Of a stretch of 64,000 nucleotides of DNA, positions 47,074 to 59,000 are shown piece after piece. Source of the DNA: Bolinopsis microptera (Eukaryota > Ctenophora > Tentaculata > Lobata > Bolinopsidae); contig NC_087074.1 of assembly GCF_026151205.1 (NCBI RefSeq), positions 15,124,667-15,188,666 of the forward strand, given 5' to 3'. Position 1 is the stretch's first letter, and each line of letters starts with the position of its first letter. Both the position numbers and the translations under genes were made by a program. The notes below the pieces were generated by a model. The model saw only the letters and a list, made by a program, of their open reading frames with translations. It had not been told where the DNA came from and ran no database searches.

Positions 47074-50000
47074 TCAATCCGTCAGCGAGTAAGTTCGAAT
47101 CCGTTCTTTGAGATCTTGGAATATCGTCAGAGCAGATGCTCGTTTCGAAATAAACTCCTCTCCTGCCTCGTTGATCTGCGGGTAGCGATTTAATTGTTTA
47201 TCAATAAGATTAAGATATCACCACATCAGTTTCTCTACAAATGGCCGGAATGTAATACTAATACTGTAATACTAATAATGTGAACTACGGTAAACAGTAA
47301 ACACATAAAAGGTTTCCCGATATATCGGGAAACCTTTTTTGTGGTTACCGTAGTTCACATTATTAGTATTACAGTTAATTATAATTGAGTTTTCTGCGAA
47401 CTTACCAGAAGGGACCGCTCCTTAATGAACTTCTCAGCAGTCTTCTCATACGGACATCGGTGTTCGATCACATCATAGCTTAAACTTTTTAGATCTGGAA
47501 GGGCTATATGTGTCTTAAACTCTTCGGGCTTGTTGAATGGAACAGCTGAGAAGGGAACAAGTTAGCTCAATGATTGAGAAATTATTTTAAACACTGTTGA
47601 CTGCATAAATAAATAAATCTTGAATATATACAGACCTATCTTCGATGATCTATAATCTATGTTAACCTATAGCTATATCAATGATCATGACTTGAATCCA
47701 ATATATTGTAACAAATTATAAAAACACGTGAAGATTGCAGTGAACCTACAATTAAGATCACAGAGTGTCTCGCCAATAAAGTCGTCAGCAGATAACCTGT
47801 CTTTATCCCAGATGGTAAACTGGATACAAGCTCCCTCCTCCAGCTCGTTCACATCCGTGAAAAATGAAAACTCGAACTCTTGGCTGCAATTGTAGGCGTG
47901 TCGTTGAGATGTGGTCGAAAATTCAAATCGAGGTAAAATGTTTTAATCGTGGTAAAAAGTTTAAATCATGGCAAAAAGTTTTGAATAGTATGATTAAAAT
48001 GGTATGATTAAAATGGTGTGTTAGGTATCAAATCTCGATAAGACTCTTACAAGGACCACCAATGAAAGCAGCTCACAAATATAACATACTTGAAGACCGG
48101 GTCTAGGTCGTTGAAGACAGGCTTAGTGGACTGAATCTTGAGGTGAGAGAAATGTGAGGTTTGTCTGGGTTGAATGGTAACCTTGACGACGGTGTCACAC
48201 TTCCCCAGCGTGTCCATTATTGGTAGTCCTGAGCATCTTACTACCGTCACCTGGACATTTTTCAGATTTTATAAAGTTTCCCTTAGATTATATTTTATGC
48301 TGGATATACCTGCAAAACGAGCCATTAAAATGTAATAAATTTAAGCTTCTTCCAATTTCGGCGGCGATTGAACTTTAACCATTCTCTGTGTCGCTCACCT
48401 TGACAATAGTTTTATCCTTTTGTTTTGTTAGAAATGCAGTGAATGTAATGAAGCCAAGCTCGGAATGTTGTTTAGATTCCTGTATACTCTCTTCCAAGAA
48501 ATACCTGGATTAATAAACAAATTAATTAGCCAAACGAATGACATTCGTATTTCGTGGTCGGTCTGCCCTCATGTCAACTACCATTCTGTGATCGTATGTT
48601 CCGAATGTTCTATGTCCGTAAAACGAAAAATGTCTTGCCATCAAACGAGCATTCTGTGACCGAACCTAAATTATTTTGAATTTCCACCTGAACAAGAGGT
48701 CGTCGAGTGAGATGGTGAGGTTTTGAAGTATGTAGATGAGTTTGTTGTACCGTAGGCTCTGGGTAATCACGTGATCCAACGTACTCATTTCTGATACAAA
48801 AAACTCGGAAACCTCCTTGAAACTGTCCTGGATAGAAAAGTTAAAATTCATTCATAATTACAATTTATACATACTTCATTCATGATGATATTTCTACGGG
48901 AAATCTTATTTCATCAGACATGTATTACGAATACTTCACGAATTTTGAAATGACTCCAGTGTGATATAATATCTACCTGAAGAATATCGTAGTAGTTCTT
49001 AATCTTGGTGGGCCTCTTTGCCACATGCCTCTCAAACTGAGGAAGGATAATCCGTTCCCAGATTATAGTGAGCATGTCCTCAAACAAGCTGGGTTCAACG
49101 TTAGAGTGTATCTTGGTGAGCTCCTCCAGTAACATGTTTACCAGCGTATCCGAGGCTGTACTGTCCCGACTAAATGATAGAAGAAATATAGAATAATATA
49201 GAATATAGATTATAGAATAATATAGAATTTTTTTTTTTTATCTAGACACTTATTTTACTTCGGTGTATTCCAACAGCCACAATGTTACACAAGTGCAACC
49301 AGCCAATTACAGGAAGCCGAAGGATCTTTTTGGCCAGTGACGGTTAAGGTAGTGTGTACCATACTTTCTTCGTCCGAGACTTTGCTGCAATGTGCAGCTC
49401 CTCATTTAACCCTCACACCCGATTTCTCGAGTATTCGGCTGAGTAGACCGGGGGGCTGCATAGACCACTCATGATCCTTAGCTGAACGTCGACGACGCTC
49501 ACCCCACGACCAGGCAGTCAGTGGGTTTCGAACTCGCAACCTAACGATTGTAAGACAGGCGTTCTAACCAACTGCGCTACCTGGCCGTAATAATAGAGGA
49601 AACATAATGATTACTAGATTGATATTACCGAAATGATTATTTGTAATCATCGTATGTATAATATTGGATTCGGTATAAACGTTAGTAGCTATGTTTTTAC
49701 TACTCGGGCTATGGTTGTATCAACTATCATTAATACATTACTCACCGGTAAGCTTGTTTGATGAACTTCTCGAATGCCTCCACGAATTTGGGTTCGATCA
49801 AACTTTCACAAACTATCTTCATCCACTGAATTTTGAAACGTAAAATGACTTTGTCCGCCTAAGATGGAGATATTGGATTAGAAAATATTAAATAAGAAAA
49901 TTTTAAACATTTAGACTCAGAGAATGTGTTTTTGTCACATTCGACTCGGGTTAAGCAAGAAGCATTTGTAGTGTGTACTTAGATAAGAAGCAAGTCATAA

Positions 50001-53000
50001 GTGCACCTAGATAAGAAGCACGTGTAGATAAGAAGCACGTGTAGATAAGAAGCATGTGTAGATAAGAAGCACGTGTAGATAAGAAGCACGTGTAGATAAG
50101 AAGCACGTGTAGATAAGAAGCACGTGTAGATAAGAAGCACGTGTAGATAAGAAGCACGTGTACCTCATCAAGCTTGGAGCTCAGTTTCTGGTGGTGAACA
50201 GTGGTGCTAGAGAAGGAGTCCCAGCCCAGCACTTCAGGCAAAGTTCCGATAAAGTTTCTGTTTTCCCTCAGAGAACATGTCACTGCCAGAGACTTCTTCA
50301 GTATCTCACTGTTGGAATGTAACGGGTAATTATAATGAGGGCAGGTAAACAATGGTATTCTAGTGGTAGTGGTGTACTATGTTGTCTATTTTTAGTGTTG
50401 AACTTTGATTCACCTACTGTTTCTGTCGAGCAAGGCAAAAAGTCAAGGCGGTATCGGCTCTGAATAATACCAACTAAGTTTTATATCGCCTATTAGCAGA
50501 CGAAGATCAATTATATCTAAACAAAATGATTTGTTCCTAACACTAACTCTTGTTCTAGTTTATCGTTGCTGGATTTCTTTAGCCCTCTATCTATCATAGC
50601 TTTTCCTTTTTCTACCAGCAATTCAGATAGTTGCAGTGCACTTTCAAAAACTTGCTCTGAAAAATTGAGGTCGGTTTTTACATTCCATCTTCCTGTACTG
50701 AAACCTACGCAGAAATTAAAGTTCAACTCAAAATTTAATCGATCATCGCTCTAGTTGCTTTAATTGCTGTCGTAACAATATACTTACTGCTGAGTTTTGA
50801 TATAACGGCGTATCGGCTTTGGTCGTCAGGGAAGTCGAATATGTCCTTTATCTCACAGAGGTAGTTGTTCATCGTGGCCACGTCAACTACACACGAAGAG
50901 TACTGAAGACAGAGGCAATTATTGCAATTAGTTAATTAATTAGTTAAGTAGTTAAACGATGTTTTGAAATCTAGGGTTAAGTGGATAGATTTCTAGGTTT
51001 CTATCAAAAGGAAAGGTGTATGATCCCGTAACTATTGACACTTGATGGAATAAAAATCTTAAAACAAGAATCTCGAGACTGTTACCGGAACATGCATGTC
51101 GAGTCTGTCCAGCGGGTCAAAGTCCACACACTTAGTGACCCTAGTATGATGCTTCACCTGAACCATGTGTAACCAGGTATCTACAACACTGTAGAACCAG
51201 CTGTGGAAGTTGTCCAGTGCATGATTGGAGTCTGGGTCCATGTCTTTACACTGAGGTGAGAGGGAGTAACGAAGGGTGGTCTTCACTGAGGGCCGGGGGG
51301 AGAATCAGCGCCATCTATAGGCAGTTATGAACATTTTTACACCTGTACTTAACTATCAACTTGACACAAATAGCAAATATTAGAAATCTCCTAAAAACAC
51401 GGATCATTTTTGATGAATCAAACCAGCTTTTTGAGATCTGCAACAGCCACGTAAAGACCCAGACAGTCGTTCAGGAGATCCTCCTCCTGCACCTCTGTTT
51501 CAGACTCCGGTCGGGCTGCTCTTAAGAAGCCTATCACTTTGGCCAACACGTTAATAGTGACGTTACTGATCAAAATATAAGGTTGTTAAAACAGAAAGCA
51601 ATGTCGCTACCACTGCAATGTGGGGTCATGATTACTGGTTTTCAGATTTAAATCTATAAAATATCATCATTTTTAAGAAGCCATTAATTAATGACAGTCA
51701 CTCGCCTACCTGATCTTCTCGTTTATCTGATAAAGAAGAACAGATGAGTATGGTGTTCCTTCCAAAGCTGGTCCGTATGTTTTTGACTCATTCCTAAGCT
51801 CTAACTGGGGAAAAACAGGGCGATTAACAAGGCCGCCAAATTTATCTCAAATATAAGGGGAAGAAAAAATACATGTGATTAATGATAATACATGTGATTT
51901 CATATTGTAAATAAAAATTACACGTTCGTACTTCGTATACGTATGTATTCAACAGCCAACTTTGATTAAGTGAGATTCCAGCTGAAGGGAATAGGTGCAA
52001 GATGCTAGCTCGGGCTACTACTCAAAATATTAAATTCTTCGTAGTGAAAATAGCGAGCATGGACTTTATTTGAATTGTGGGTCTGACTTATTACATTGTC
52101 ATTAACAACACATTATTATTAAAATTGAATAGTTTAATAAGTCTTACCCGGGCAGCGTTAGTCATATCTTTTAATTTCGTGACCATCTCCCGGTAATTTC
52201 CATTAGTATCGCATTTGAAGGGTGATGTAATAGATTCAATCCAAAGGGTTGAATTCTTTTTAAATGCTTCCTCCAGCTCCTAGATACATAATATGTGTTT
52301 GTTTATTGTTCGTTAAAAACACAAAGTTAGAAACACAAAGATCAACTGTGAGCTGTCCAGTAAAGGGCAATTCGGTAATCTGTCGATGGTCACATAGGTA
52401 AAGTACTTTAACGAGAATTTCGCAGTGTTCTAACTAAAGAATTAAGTTACTATAGACGAATTGTCAAGTATATTATCGCATCTGATAGTATACAAGGTAG
52501 GAACCCAGATTTCAACTAAATTCTCACCAAATTAGCCTGTTTGATAACAGGCATGTGTATCACTGAGTACATGTCACACTGTGAGATAGCCAGGTAACAT
52601 TTTGTAAAAAATTTAACGTTCAGAACAGCTGACTCCAAATCGTAGGGGTACTCGGCGTTCAGATTCTGCATCTTCTCGATATACTTCGTCTGTACATCTG
52701 AAAATGTGACTTGTAACGACAATATATTCTTAGATGTTTTGGTCATAGAACAGACAAGGCAGGTCGGTCGGGCGCTGATGTTTTTGTGTGAAGAGTTTGT
52801 CATTCAAAGTTAAAAAGAGATAACCATAATATATACCACATATTTTATTGGATAAGATATCAGACCGTGACTGCATAACGGGCCGCATGATTGCAATTCC
52901 GGCAAATACCTCAGTGAACAGAACAGTGGTTACTGAACTTAAACTTTGAGCAGACAAAAACCGTGTGTAAAGAACCGTAGCACGGAATGAAGTGAAGATA

Positions 53001-56000
53001 GAACTTTTTATAACACGCTAATTCATTAAATGAGCAGTTGAGGAAAACTTAAGATACCAGAGCCAGTATAATATGATGTATCCGTCGATCTGCATTCCGC
53101 CTCACATATCTTCAGTTACTCACACACTCGTTTGCAGCTTCTGTTCTATTCTAGACGAGTAGCATATAATCCGTGGTCGTGATGACGTTCTATCCGCTTT
53201 CACTAGTCATCCTGACCTTATCAGTCGTCCAACCAGCCATATCAGTATTCACCATGACAGTTACCAACGACATGGTCTTCTCAGGGGAAACTGCCACTCT
53301 GACTTGCTCGGTAACTGCTGATGAAGGTGAGACCGTGAATGTGAAGCTGTGGACTGATTCTTCGGCTTCTAAAATAATTGGAATTGCTGCAGGTCAGTTT
53401 GAGAAGAATGGTGTTTCGTACAGGATTGTTGACTTAGAGACCACAGGAGAGCAAGTATTCAGTTGGTCTATAGAAGTGGAAGCGTTAAGGAAAGATATTT
53501 CCTTGACATGCTGGGCGTGGGTGAACGGTAACCTGGTTGGAGAAACAGGACAGATTGACGTTGTGGGCATTACCAGTAGTAAAAACACAGTCACATTAAC
53601 AGGCGAGAGTACCTCGGTATCATGTAGTCTCACAGGAGCATCCTCTGAAACAAGTATCACAGTTAAATGGTCTCAAAATGGTAGTCCCATAACAGGAGAG
53701 GAAGGGTGCTACAACTTGTCCACAGATTTCTCTGGTTCTGATAAGGTAGCGGTTCTAACTGCAAGTGGCATCACCTCAGATCAGACCTTCACCTGCACAT
53801 TAACTGCTGATGGAGGGCTTGGAGGCAGGACTCTCAGCTCTACTCTGAATATTGATCACGTGACCATCTCGCCCATCAGTTACCATGTCACGGGTAATCA
53901 GACCACTGCAGTGCTGTCCTGCGTCCTTTCTGGTGCAAACCAAGCTCCCACCTACATGAAATGGCTTCACAATATTAATGAGTCTGAAATAACTAAGGAA
54001 GACAAAGGGTTTGAGTTTTATTCCCCAGGGCCTTTTAAAAACGGAAGACAAAACTTTGTGCTGATTGTTGATGCTGCCACTGAGTCTAGCTCGTTTATTT
54101 GCTGCTTTGAGTTCAGTGGAAATGTCTGCAAAAGAGGAGTTGCTAATATGGAGGTCACTAGAGAACATTCAGGTAAAGCTTGTTGCCTTCCGAATTATAA
54201 TACATACCAGGCATTTAATAAAAGTGCTACCCTAAGTTTTGATATTATCATTACGATATCTTCATAAATGAATTTCTCAGGAACTAAAGACGATCTACAA
54301 GTTGCATGGATAGTACTAGCAGGGGTATCTCTACTCGGCAACGTACTCTTCACAATACTTGCAACATTGACGTGGATAAAAAGGAAACGTAATAGAGGAG
54401 AAACAGTCAGCGCTGAACATGTGTATGTTGATAACGTGATTCAACTGAATACCTCACCACCCTCTACCACAATACGACCTGAAGAACCTTTTTACGATAC
54501 TATCGAGATTGATCAAGTATAATTTATGTCTAAGGAAACAAATAACATTTTCGGTTTTTAAATTTAATCAGTCTCTCAATTGAAGCGATTATTGATTTCG
54601 GTTCAGTGTATAAAGTTATAACTTTATAACATTAACAAACTTTATAACAAAAAATGTCTATAAAATAGACTTCTTTTGTGTGTGATAGGATAACAGTTAT
54701 AATGTGTAATAGACTAGATATAGTGTAAAATCCTATGAGTCGCATAGTTGAAATGTTTTCTTGGGTAAATTTCAGTTTGATCCCGTTTGATCGACTAGAT
54801 AGGATAAATAATAACTACAATGAAGTTTAAACTGTGAAAGCGTTTTTGTTATTTTTGGTTTCGAACTCGTATCAATTATTCAAATATTTGCTAATATGTG
54901 AATATCACCCTTGTGATACCTTATCGGCCCTACTCTGTAATTGTCCTGCCCTTATTAGTGATTTGGTGAAATCCAGCTCCTTTGGCCATGCTTAGGGCCG
55001 GACAAACTTCTCAGTTTGCCAAATTAAGGCCGAAAAACTAAAGCCGATAAGTTAGTTGACAATTGAAATAAGGACCTGAGCTGAGACTGAAAACAACTAA
55101 GAGAAAGGGTTACAGTTAACCGAACAGGTTCCTATAGTTACTATAGTTACTATAGTTACTTTAGTTAACCGAACAGGTTGTACCTGTGAAAGTTTTCCAG
55201 AGAAGAGTAAGATCTTGTTCTGAGAGTGAACACTGAGGAGTATCCACACACTCCAGTAGAAGGTGTAGTTTCTTATAAAGTTTCTCGAAATGGTTGTTTG
55301 TCTTGATGTAGAGCTCACTTTGTACCAGCCAATCAGCGAACTGGTATTCCTCTTCAGATAACTGAAACGATTAGTGGGTCTCTATAGAATTAGCCCCTGG
55401 TAACTACACAATATTGGTACAACACTATATTTACGAAAAGGTACTCATTGGTTAGGGTTAGGGATAAGGGTAAGGTTAGGGACAGATTATAGTGCTGTCG
55501 AAATATAGTGCGGTAACCAAAGCCCCTTGCTTTGGATGAAACATTACTCGAAACTAACAATATTTAGAAACAGTTGCCGAGGTTGTGCCTGGAATTACCT
55601 TTTGTTGGGTTCTCTGTAGATCTAACACGCAGCCTGCCGTGCTGGACAAGCTTCCTGACTTTGGGTAGTCCACCGACAGGAACTTTGATAACATACCAGC
55701 ATAAACCTGTGTAGAAGTTAAATGTAAAGAGCATATTAATATTATTAGATACTAGTGTAACCCGTGCCTACGACCGGGAGCCGGGACTTCACGTTCACTA
55801 TCGCAGTTGAATTGCAAAAGTATAAACAGTGCAAAAGTTAAAACGGTGCAAAAGTATGAACTTGCTCAGTCGAAACCGGCAGATTTATTGGGATTATTAG
55901 TATACATATTTAGATGGTCAGTTCGAGTAATGTCAGCGGTGGAGACGGTGGTGACGCCAACTCCAACATATTTAACCCGAAGAAGAAATCATTTGTATCA

Positions 56001-59000
56001 ACAACCATTGCATTAATGATTAGCTTCGCCACATTTAACATCCGTGGGCTCGGTGTTCAGCAAGACGATAGCCTACATAGTAAACGTGAGTTACTAGGAT
56101 TAGACTGTGAAAAGTACAATGTCGACATCTGCGCTCTGCAGGAAACTAAAGTCACCGAATCAGACAGCCTTGTTTTGCGCAACGGTTTTAACTTGTTTCT
56201 GTTCGAGCAGTTGGACAGTCGCCATGGAGGCTTGGGTTTTATAATCAGTCCTCGCATGATGAACTATGTGGTTTGCTGGAAGTACATCAGTGACCGGGTA
56301 TGCTATGTCGATATTTGCATCCCCTCACGTAGCGGTACACCCCTACGTTGCAGGGTAATCAATGCCTACTGTCCACATCAGGGGCTAGTCCGTAAAAATC
56401 CAGTTGTTTTGGATAACTTTTATGGGCAGCTAAGAGAGGCCAAGAATGTACCCTCTAATGTGGAGTTGCAATTTCTGGGTGACTTTAATTCAAAACTGGG
56501 TAAATTATCCCCTTCTGATATTGAACAGGGTTTTGGTAGATATATGGGGAAATACGGAATGGGAGTAAGGAACGAAAATGGTTCTAGATTACTGGATTTT
56601 ATCTCAGAAAATAATCTGTTTGCTGTGAACACTAGTTTTATACAACCTAGCAGACGTGTTACATCATTTACTGGTTGGCGGAAGGATTGGTCGGCTGGTC
56701 GGTACAGTAAGAAGACACTGCCTGTATACTCTCAAATAGATTACATACTATGCCGAAATAGATCTAAGTGTCTTTTGACTCAATCAAGAACTTATGCTGG
56801 TACTAAAACATTTTCAGATCATAGACTTGTCATTGCTCGCATCAATTTCAGCAACATTCATCTTTGTTTCAAACCTAAACAACGTCGTGTTCCTTCTTAT
56901 AATATATCAGAACTTGTAAGCAACAAAGATATGCAACATAAATATCACTTGGCCCTTGAAGGCAAGTTCTCAAACTTTGTGACCAGCAACGATCCAAATG
57001 CCGACCTTCAAAATCTTATGTCTCATATTCGTGATGCTGCCAATGTTTCCATCGGCCCAAAACCTAAACCTCGCTTGAAACATCACAGCAGTGATGACAC
57101 TCTCAAAGAGCTTGTTGAAAAGCGTCACGATCTCCGACAGCTACTTAACAATAATCAATCTCTTGATCGAACTACATTGAGGTCATCCGTCAACCACCTC
57201 ACTAATAGTATCCATAAAAGATTAGTTGAAGTGAGGTCTGCTCAAGCTGATCAGACCTATAGTGATATTACTAACACAAACGATTCAAGGAAAATGTTTG
57301 AAGCAGTAAGACATCTTCAGAAAAGTAAACCACCTAATAACTCGATTGGTGTTCATGATGAAAATGGCTGTTTGATTGCATCTGACGACATGAAAGCTTC
57401 TGTTGTTAGAGACTATCTCGAAAAACAGCTGACTCGCAATGAGCAACCTCTCGAGCCTTTTGAGGGTCTACCACGTGCTCTCAATGTCCCTTTTACTGGA
57501 GTTGAAATACATGCAGCCACCTCTAGCTTGAAAAATGGGAGGGCAAATGGTCCCGATGGAATACCCAACGAGCTTATTAAGTACTCTAATAGTACAGTCC
57601 ATGAACATTATGCTGGAATCATAAACAGTTGTTTCGAGACACATATTTTCCCCACTTCCATTGGAGAGGCTACTATAACACCCTTACAGAAGCCTAAAAA
57701 ACCTATTGGTCCCCTGAAGAATTTACGTCCACTCACCTTGTCCAATGCAGCCAGAAAAATTCTGTCTATGGCTACTCTTAAAAGGATAGAAGAAAAAGTG
57801 AACGCCTTCACTGGTCCATGGCAGTGTGCATATAAACGCGCTCGTTCTTGTGCTGATATTGTTTGGTGTCAGCGAGTTCTACTGTCAGTTGTCCAAAGGA
57901 AAAAATGGGAGTATCATCGCATGGGCATTGATATGTCTAGTGCGTTTGACACGATCAAACGCACTACGATTCTTGAACTCCTGAAACTGTGTGGCTGTAC
58001 TGAGGATGAGCTGAGGATTGTCCGGTTGTTGTTGTCCAACACAAAGCTACGGGTGAAGGTAAATGGAGTTCTTTCAGCTGAGTTTTTAAGTCTCCTTGGA
58101 GCTTTCCAAGGTGACTGTCTATCCGGCTGTCTGTTCACCCTTGTCTTGGCTGGTGCTTTGAATGAACTTAGATGGACTATAACAATCAGTTTAGATAGGC
58201 CGATCCCCCCGATTACTATTGCTGGCCTTCCACTTGACACTGAATATGCTGATGATGTTGACTTCAATGATGAAGAGGAAGACAACTTGAGAGCTATTTT
58301 GCCCCAGGCAACAGCTATACTCGAGAAATGGAACCTCTTTGTCAATGAAGACAAAACGGACTTCACTCATGTTTATTTAGCTAGTACGGGTGAAGTCGAC
58401 AGTGATGGAAAATTAGTGTCGGGGAATGAAGCATGGAGGAAAAGTATCACTCTAGGGTCCGTCTTGTGTAGCAAAGCTGATATTCAGCGTCGCATAAACC
58501 TGGGATATGCTGCATTTAACAATTACAAGAAGGCCTGGAGTGATAAACTGCCCCTAAACAAACGTCTAGTACTGTATAATGCTTTAGTCGTATCGGTTGG
58601 GCCGTCCCCAAAATATTCCTTGAAAAACTAGATGTTGTTCACCGCAGACATCTTCGCACTATTTTGAATATAAAGTACCCAGGAGTCATCTCCAACAAAA
58701 ACATGTATAAACGCTGCAATGCTGAACCATTGTCAGACAAAGTGGCCCGTAGTCGGTGGAGAATGTTAGGACATGTTTTGCGGGGTCCTATTGACGGACC
58801 AGCGTTTTCTTCCCTCATTTTTGCCATCAATACACTGGACTTACCAGGGAGAAGAGGAAGACCCCAAAGCAATCTATTCTCGCTGATTGTGCATGATTTA
58901 TGTAAAAGAAATCTTTATTTGAATAATATCTTTGACCTGCATTATCTCCGTAATTTGAGTTATGACAAGAGATATTGGCGGAAATTGCAATGAAGTTTTT

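Noticed and set aside
49515-49587. tRNA gene
   Set aside because: A- and B-boxes are good, but the anticodon arm does not fold normally and the sequence continues into a body with an A tail: a SINE head.
50008-50160. CRISPR-like array of regular repeats
   Set aside because: 17-bp units are directly tandem with no spacers, in an animal intron.
52850-52957. An extra MUN exon from the minus frame containing FAGIAIMRPVMQS
   Set aside because: No convincing splice pair or MUN-like helix pattern; the neighbouring exon at 52526-52700 has both.
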